Positions 57,401-64,000 of a stretch of DNA of 64,000 nt are shown here, piece after piece; positions within the stretch are counted from its first letter, which is position 1, and each line of letters opens with the position of its first letter. The position numbers and the translations under genes are program-made. The stretch is taken from NCBI RefSeq assembly GCF_000276665.1, contig NW_004955417.1:21570696-21634695 (forward strand), written 5' to 3'. The notes beneath the pieces are model-generated. The model did no database searches. It was not told the DNA's origin and saw nothing but the letters and a program-made list of their open reading frames with translations. Source of the DNA: Chinchilla lanigera (Eukaryota > Chordata > Mammalia > Rodentia > Chinchillidae).

Positions 57401-59120
57401 TTATACACACAAACAGGAACACACTGCTAAAGATGGTGTAATATCTCTCTTCTTTCTCTGCCAATTGGGTGGTTTGCAGTGAGAATACCTATGAAATATC
57501 TATGAGCTTTGACACAATCAAGAAGGAAGGAAGAGGGGCAGTGGCAAAGTGTTAGAGTGGTTTCCTGTTGAGGTTCTTTGTGAAATATATATAACTTGAG
57601 GTCCTCCTTGGCTATGGCGAATAAGTTGTTTTTTCTTTATTACCATAACACTCCAAGATTATACCAAATAGGAGCCCAAACAGAAACCAAATGGTGCATT
57701 AATGCCCCAAGTAGTTCAGTAAATAAAGCTGAAGAAACTATGAAGGACTTCATATGCATATGTAAAGGATCTTGAGTTACATCATGGATGAAATAAGGAA
57801 AATAAAATAAATCCAAATGCCTATGTTTAAAGTCCAAAGTCCGAAGTCTGAGAGTTAAAGCTTTGAAGGAGCTGACTCAGATTGACTTTTAAAACTGTAG
57901 CTTCAGGAACATCTGAAATATTCTTCTCCAAACTCATTAATCTAGTCATTATTCAAAAATATATGCTCCTTCCTCTACATTTTGCTATCATTTTGATATG
58001 CTAACGTGAATGCAGGCACACCTGCACACACACACACTCACACAGGGTTTCTTTATTCATGCTTAACTTCAGTCCCTCCTCCACAAAAATGAAAAGTAGC
58101 CATTAAAGCAAGGTTTCAACAGCTAATACCAGGATTCCTCTTAGCCAAGGACTTATTTAAGAAAATACTTGGTCAAGCTGCTTAGTAATAGGAGATAAAA
58201 TTCAGACAGCACGAGTTAAGAAAATAGCAAAAAATAAAATCTTATTTCCTCCATAGAATCGTTCCTTCGAGAAGATTCTCCTCTCCCTAATCTTATGTAC
58301 TCCTCTCGCATGCTCCGGAGTTTTCTAGGCTGCTTTTAACAAAACACCCATCAACAGTGTCACAACGGCTAGTTGACTGGGCCACTACTCTTGCCACTAG
58401 ACAGTGGGACAAGCATTCTGGGGTGGTTTGTAGTGCTCCTGTAGGACCTTGTGCATTCCAGGTACTCAAAGAACACTCGATAAAACAATGAACAAAGCAA
58501 CCCACTGGGAGAGTATAGTTCTCATGACTTTCTTTACTAGAATACAGGAGGATCACTAGCTCCTTGCAAACAAAACAGTAACTTGAAAACATTAACAGCA
58601 TAGAAAATTACCTAAGACACTTCCTTAGATAGTTTATGTGTCGGATGGATGTCTTATTACCAACCCAAACCTTGTCACAAAGGAGAGTTAATGACCTCAG
58701 TTGACATAAATAGGTCATGAAGATAAATTAACTTTGAATCACTAAGGTTGTTAGTAATTGGACTGGGGCTTCTATAAAATCGTACCTGGGGCAACAGGGT
58801 GCAAAAGATGCCACCACATTGGCCTTTAGGTCACAGAGGGATAATCAGATGTAGACTGTGTTCTGAACTTTAAGTGACACTAGAGACCCACAGAGATCAG
58901 TGACAGTCAGAGAGAAAACCAAGAGTACTGAGATAAATATTCCCTCACCTCTTTAAGATTTTCATCAGAGCAGCCAGAGTCACAGTCCTGCTAGATGAAA
59001 ATGATAATCATTTCTAATGATTTGTAAATAATAAACCAGTCAATGTTAAGTATTTATTTAAAAATTTCAGTCAGTGTGTTCATCCTTTTTAGACTTTAGA
59101 TGTGTTTCCTCTCATTTATG
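54481..59120. other. Long unique stretch
   Basis: No gene recognised in 4.6 kb. A short (CA)n run lies at 58023-58045. A CpG-bearing patch occurs at 57140-57350, and 56080-56480 is repeat-free and AT-rich. Small frames (54777-55019, 56836-57030, 57163-57351, 57640-57837, 58293-58601) show no family features. Confidence 0.4.
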
Positions 59121-59275
59121 AAATAATTCATTCATTCATTTAAGCAATGGGTATGACTAACTACTATGCTTTAAGCACTAAGTTCTGGGAATATAATGGT
59201 GAACAACACACCCTGGATTTTTCCCTCTTTATGCCTCCAGCATAACAAGAAAGACAGATGCTGGACAAGTAGTTG
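59121..59275. repeat. LINE-2-like relic
   Basis: 'aattcattcattcatttaag', 'aactactatgctttaagcac', 'tctgggaatataatggtgaa' 'caacaca' and 'agacagatgctggacaagta' match the common L2 block ('CTACTATGTGCCAGGC..TG..GGGATACA.CAGTGAACAA'). Confidence 0.65.
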
Positions 59276-59574
59276 AAAATGTGATGAAAATTTCTGAAAG
59301 GACAGTGAAGCAGGTGTGGGGAGCTTGGAGTAGTATTAGCTGAACTTACAGCTGATTTTAATTTTAGAGGAAGGAAGTAGGATGAATAGCAATGGGTAGT
59401 TTACCTGTGATAAGTGGAGAAGAAACTGTGCTAAATAGGTGCTTCATTCCTGTCCCGAACTTTAAAGGTTTAAAATCAGGATGAGAACTTGTGACCTCCA
59501 AATGGATAGCATAGCCTCAGAATGTTCAGGAGCAAAGGAACAAGTAGGTCAAGCATTAGAACCCCAAACCCTTA

Positions 59575-59690
59575 TTTGAAAAGCATCTTGAGACTCAGTA
59601 AGGTTACAAGATGAGCCCCAGGACTGCATAGGTCATAAACAGCAGAGCTGGGACTCAAATCTAAGCGTTAAGAACTCAAAAAGAATCTTC
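59575..59690 (-). repeat. MIR-like relic, antisense
   Basis: 'actcagtaaggttacaagat' and 'agcagagctgggactcaaat' 'ctaagcg' carry the antisense MIR tract ending in 'GGATTCGAACCC'-type sequence. Confidence 0.5.
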
Positions 59691-60044
59691 CCTCAATGCC
59701 TCTAACTTCTACCTTACAACTGACTGAAAGGCAAGAGCTCTCCCCAATATTGCTTTGATTTTATCTCGCTATACTTTTATTGTTTTTGTAGGGAGCTGTC
59801 ATGGTGGTCAGTGTCCAGAATCTAGCAAAGGGAAGGGAGGTTACAGGAACCCCAAGTCAGGGAACTTTGAAATGGAGGAAGGGGGCCCTGTGTAAGAGAG
59901 AGGCTGGCGGAAAGAAATAACCCTAACCCACAGCAGAGACCCAGGAGGTCCCCTCCTCACTCCTCCTCCACCCCTCTGAACAGTGGTGGCACAGATTTGT
60001 GACACGAAGAAGTGGAAATTTAAAGTTCCTTGGTTGTTTCTATC
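59691..60044. other. Unique sequence
   Basis: GC-rich from 59830. The minus-strand frame 59841-60113 extends into the ID that follows and is not credible. Confidence 0.4.
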
Positions 60045-60057
60045 AGAACGTTTTGCC

Positions 60058-60152
60058 GGGGGCTGGGGATTTAGCTCAGCTGCACAGCGCCTGCCTGGCA
60101 AGCGCGAGGTCATGAGTTCGATTCACGGTACCGGGAAAAAAAAAATAAATAA
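60058..60152 (+). mobile_element. ID-type SINE, young, sense, 13-bp target-site duplication
   Basis: 'ggggctggggatttagctca', 'gcgcctgcctggcaagcgcg', 'aggtcatgagttcgattcac' and 'ggtaccggg', then A-rich (AAAT). agaacKttttgcc is found at 60045-60057 and 60153-60165. Confidence 0.97.
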
Positions 60153-60165
60153 AGAACTTTTTGCC

Positions 60166-61084
60166 ATTCTTTGACACAGAAACTTCATCTTTGCATCTCA
60201 AAATTGTTTTCCAAGGCTAGTTCCCTGGCGCCATTCCCTTCAAGCCACGGCTTCCTGTTCTGCTTGGAAATTCTAGGGCACATGAGCCTGCCCCAAGAGT
60301 GAGAGCTGATTCTCTGGACGGCAGTGTCACAAGTCGCCTCCCAGTGTGGACGGTGGCAGCCTTTCCCTGGCCTCTCAGTCACTGGCTGCTTAGCGCTTCA
60401 CCCTGGCTGACCTCCATTTGTGACCCAGACTCTGCTCCCCAACATCAAAAGGAAACAAAGCTTCCCCAGTTACAGAAGCGATTTTCTGTGCCTCTTCCAG
60501 TATCAGAGGTGAGGACCAGTCTTCGTAGGGTGGGGAAGGGAGGTCTTTTGTTTCTCGGTTTAATGTGTAACCTTTCCTTAATATCTCTTCCTTAACAGAG
60601 TGCTAAAATTTCCCCTTTGATCTTTTGGCTTCCTTTTCTAAGAGGAACCCAGATCTGCCCACCCAATTCCCATCCTTTCTTCGGTGGTGTTAAGCTGTTT
60701 CTTGGCCTTCACAGCCACTCCTTACAATATTGGCACCTCTTCAGCAACGTGCCCCGGAGACTGTCACCATTACGCTTGTCACCTTCCTGATTAACACCTC
60801 CAGCATTCGTTCCCAGGTTTAAGTACTCGTGAGAGCTTTGTTCCAGGGAAAGAGTTATGCTTTTGTACAATTTCTCCCCGAAGTATACTTTACTGGCCAT
60901 CTTTCACCACATTTCATTTAACAGCAAAAGTTATTGATCCAATAGCAATTCAGATGAGAAAATCAGATGAAACCTTCACGTTGGGCATTTGGAGGAGCTA
61001 ACTAAATTATTTCAGACCATAAAGCATTCCCCGTTACACTGAAGCAAAACTGTATAAAAACTGGACGGTCATTGACTGCTACTT
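60166..61084. other. Unique sequence
   Basis: No gene recognised. Frames at 60185-60382 (minus), 60299-60595 and 60709-60900 (minus) have no motif. Confidence 0.4.
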
Positions 61085-61250
61085 GTTTTTTCACAAAGTG
61101 TTTTCACAGACATTATTTTATAACCCTGTGAGGCAGACCAGCTAGAAAAGAGGAGCAAATCAAGACTGAAAATAGTTGAGTGACTTACCATGTCCGACGC
61201 TAAAATCCCCATGTCAGTGATGAAACAACTGAAAAATGGCGACGCCAGTT
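61085..61250 (-). repeat. MIR-like ancient SINE, antisense
   Basis: 'ttttcacagacattatttta', 'taaccctgtgaggcagacca', 'gttgagtgacttacc' and 'gtcagtgatgaaac' match an antisense MIR-type element, diverged. Confidence 0.5.
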
Positions 61251-62870
61251 GGTAAACAGCTGCTGCCTTTAGACTTCTCGTCACTGTCCTCATCTGCCCA
61301 GCCCCTCCCCTGGGACACCTCTGTCCTTCCACAAAGCCCAGTGCAAAGGGGTGGGTGTGCAGGGTTTTGTCCAGCAGTTTGCTCTGATTGTTAACATGCA
61401 CCATGGATTTGCCATTAAATGTCCAATACCACTTTTTACCTGCTTTGGGGGTTAGGTAAGTGCGAGTTAGACACACGGTGTAAATTCCAGCTGAAAATGC
61501 ATATAAATGTAAACTTAAAGTTAGGCATTTTCAGGAAGGTTCTTTTTCCCTGTTTTCACCAAGATGCAAGATTGAGATGAGGCTGCCTGCCATGAGATTT
61601 TTATTCCTTGGAAATGTGTTATTCCTTGGTGTCCAAGTTTTATGCAAGATCTTCCTTGGTATTTCCTACTTAATTTGGGCCCCTTATGTTGTGACTCTTC
61701 CTAATGTATTATGCCTGCAAGGTGTGGTCTAAAAAGCCCGCTCTTGGCGTTACCCTGAAGCACGTGCCAGATGTAGCACTTCCTCACACACCTGGGCTTG
61801 GACACTCCTGGCCTCTGATCATTTCCTTCCTTTTGCTACTGAAGCCATGCATTTCATAAAATTTAATATTTAATCCAGAATTTCTTCAGGTGTTTGCTCT
61901 GGAAAGGGGCTCCCCTGAATATTTGGTCTTCTGTAATTCCAGAAACAGAAATCTTTGACTGGTGATTTGTTGTTTTCATCCCTTATTGGCTGCCAGACAC
62001 GCCATACCCAGATCTCAAGGAAAACTGAACTTGCAAAATTGGCATAGAGAAATGCAGTTACACTACACGGCAGAACATACAAGTGGATTTTGGAGCCACA
62101 GAGACGTAGGAGGCAATGAAGCAGGTGAAGTTATCATCATCCGGAAAAGAGGATGTGACCCCCAGGCAGACAATGGATCTAAGCAAGAAACGAGTTTACA
62201 CGTTTACGAACTAAAATTATTCTTTAGAAGAAGCGAGCGTTTTAAAAAGGTTAGAACAGCAGCGGCTGTGGGAATTCTAGTAAAAGTACATTACAGTAAG
62301 TTGGGGTGGGGGAGGGAGAGATTGGTGGGCTTCAAGCCAAAAATGATTGGGAACCAAGAGTGTAGAGAAAAAGTGTACTCATTTAATTTAGGAAAATGGG
62401 GACAGTTTCATTTTTCCCCTTTGTGCCAGGGAATATACGCTCCCTCCGGGGCCAAAACAAAGCCGTTCCTTTACCTTTCAGACAGATTTATTGTCAGCCA
62501 AAGGGAAAGAACCAGCTCCAGCTGCAAGGTAGGCTACTCGCCTGCCTGCGAGGAGGTTTGTGTATAAAGCCAGGGTTTTATGTTCTTTACAAGTGGGAAA
62601 CTGCTCTAAAGAACAGAGTAAGACAAGGTTCTGAGAAAGCCATCTCAGACAATGGAAAGATATGAGATACACAGGAAAAGACAAATACTAAGGAACAACA
62701 GGGAGACAGCTGCACCCGGAAAATCCAGGGTACCACAAACACTCCTCAGTACCGCTTCATGCTGCAGTCCTCCCAAGCATAAAAATAAAGTCTTCGTGGC
62801 ATAGTCAGCATGGTGTTATAGGAAGAACTCTCTTGCATCAGGAGGGTAAACTCACAGCACTTCATTTATT
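61251..62870. other. Unique sequence with a 201-codon open frame
   Basis: The frame at 61962-62567 contains a good splice-donor-like GTAAGT at about 62296, but I find no clear acceptor, domain or signal peptide. The minus-strand frame 61069-61476 overlaps the MIR relic. No gene is called. Confidence 0.35.
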
Positions 62871-62955
62871 CAAAAATATTTATTCAGCTTCTACAATAGA
62901 ACATTGCCAGGTAATGTTCTAATAAATTCTTCAGTGAACAAAAGACAAATGATAG
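62871..62955. repeat. LINE-2-like relic
   Basis: 'ttcatttattcaaaaatatt', 'tattcagcttctacaataga', 'ccaggtaatgttctaataaa' and 'cagtgaacaaaagacaaa' match the L2 block described at 59121. Confidence 0.55.
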
Positions 62956-63227
62956 CAGGGTATGCTTTAATATGCACATTTTTTATGATTTCTATTCATT
63001 TCTCTCCCCTTATACTTCATCATTTTAGCTTTTGGGCTTTCCCAGGGCTTTTGCCCTTCCCTATCCTGAATATACATAGGCCCTCACGGATTCTATGGCC
63101 AAAAATAGTTTTAAGAGGGTCCCTCATCCTACATATGGCTGCATGGGAGAGGAAGGAATCTCTCCCTGCTCACACACACGGGCGCCGCTGTGCCTTCTTA
63201 CATTCTCCCCAAAAAGATGATTCAGGA

Positions 63228-63411
63228 TAATGATTCTGGCACATTATCTCATTAAGCCTCCTGATACTAAGTGAAAAAGGCAGTTGAAAAATAACTCTCC
63301 ATTTCACAGGAGAGAAATCTGGGGCGTGCAGAGGTTAAATAACTTCTCTAAATCAAACAGCCAGCAATTGGGCCCGGGACAAGGACAGAGATCTTTAAAA
63401 TGCACGTCACA
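63228..63411 (-). repeat. MIR-like ancient SINE, antisense
   Basis: 'cattatctcattaagcctcc', 'ctctccatttcacaggagag', 'gcagaggttaaataacttct' and 'aaacagccagcaattgggcc' follow antisense MIR. Confidence 0.75.
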
Positions 63412-64000
63412 TTCTCTATCCCTTACATTGCACTGACTTTAGATTAAGTTTAAAGAATTCCGACAAAAACCAAGGATATACAAAGAGGAAAATATAAACA
63501 TTAAACAAGGTTGCAATTTTAGAAGATTGCTACATTTCAGATGCTGTCAACACTAATCCACTCTTCCAGAAAGCTAATCTTTCATTTAGAAATAAATGTT
63601 TTTTTATAACACTAATTCTTGTTCTCTTGGATTAGATAAAGCTGTAAGATTATATTTTAAAATGTTTACATTCCGGATCCTTCTTTTTCTCCCAATACTC
63701 ATAATACAGGAACATCAAAACTCCCAGAAATGGTTTCACAATATTATGTTGCTATCTGAGGTTTTTAAAACCCAAAGTTGGAAAATAAAATGCATAAAGG
63801 AAAAAGCAGAGGGAAACACATTTGTAAATAACCTGGAAACATGAAGCAAAGAGATCGAGCTGAAACTGAATATCCAGCTGTGTAAACACATTTAGATACT
63901 TTTTAAAAAAATCTCCAATTGACGGTATTCATAGGGTCGGGCCACTGCCAAAATCATATACTTCGTGTTCATTCTTCTGCAATTCCACATCCTTTCCACA
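63412..64000. other. Unique AT-rich sequence
   Basis: Nothing recognised. An 82-codon frame at 63596-63844 has no motif. Confidence 0.45.

Overview
This 64 kb window is AT-rich vertebrate, clearly mammalian, nuclear DNA with no supported protein-coding gene, structural RNA gene, CpG island or promoter. It reads as intergenic DNA or part of a very long intron. The interspersed repeats point to a rodent outside the mouse/rat group. There are many tRNA-derived ID-type SINEs with an internal RNA polymerase III promoter (A box like TAGCTCAGCGGC, B box like GGTCGTGAGTTCGATTCC), B1-type (7SL-derived) SINEs, and B1-ID dimers of the B1-dID kind. From family knowledge, those dimers occur in squirrel-, dormouse- or beaver-related rodents. 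I cannot name the species from sequence alone.

Layout. 1-6 kb: an antisense LINE-1 3' fragment, two antisense IDs, an antisense B1, a MaLR-type LTR, a young ID, and 5'-like and 3'-like pieces of a LINE-1 with a B1-dID between them. 6-15 kb: mostly unique sequence with two MER5-like DNA transposon fossils, two MIRs and a (CT)n tract. 15-20.6 kb: a well-preserved antisense LINE-1 3' end with target-site duplication, an ID, a MIR split by a B1, a B1-dID, and two LTR-like units side by side, the second carrying nested tandem repeats. 20.6-34 kb: AT-rich unique DNA, one ID-like relic, one diverged ID, MLT1-like LTRs, a 116-bp tandem duplication and old LINE-1 relics. 34-36.5 kb: a direct duplication of about 350 bp whose two copies lie 2.0 kb apart, with a B1 and tetranucleotide repeats. 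36.5-50.2 kb: MIR/L2 relics, B1-dID, B1, five IDs, a hAT-type fossil containing a (CA)n expansion and a perfect 15-bp-arm hairpin. 50.2-64 kb: mainly unique DNA with scattered MIR/L2 relics and one young ID.

Nothing here forms an operon-like or pathway-like group. The content is best read as a layered record of retrotransposition, from old MIR/L2/MER5/MLT1 copies to young IDs whose flanking duplications are still nearly perfect. Open frames of up to about 200 codons exist, but they have no recognisable domains, several overlap repeats, and none is accepted as a gene. All family assignments come from recalled consensus patterns, not from a database search.
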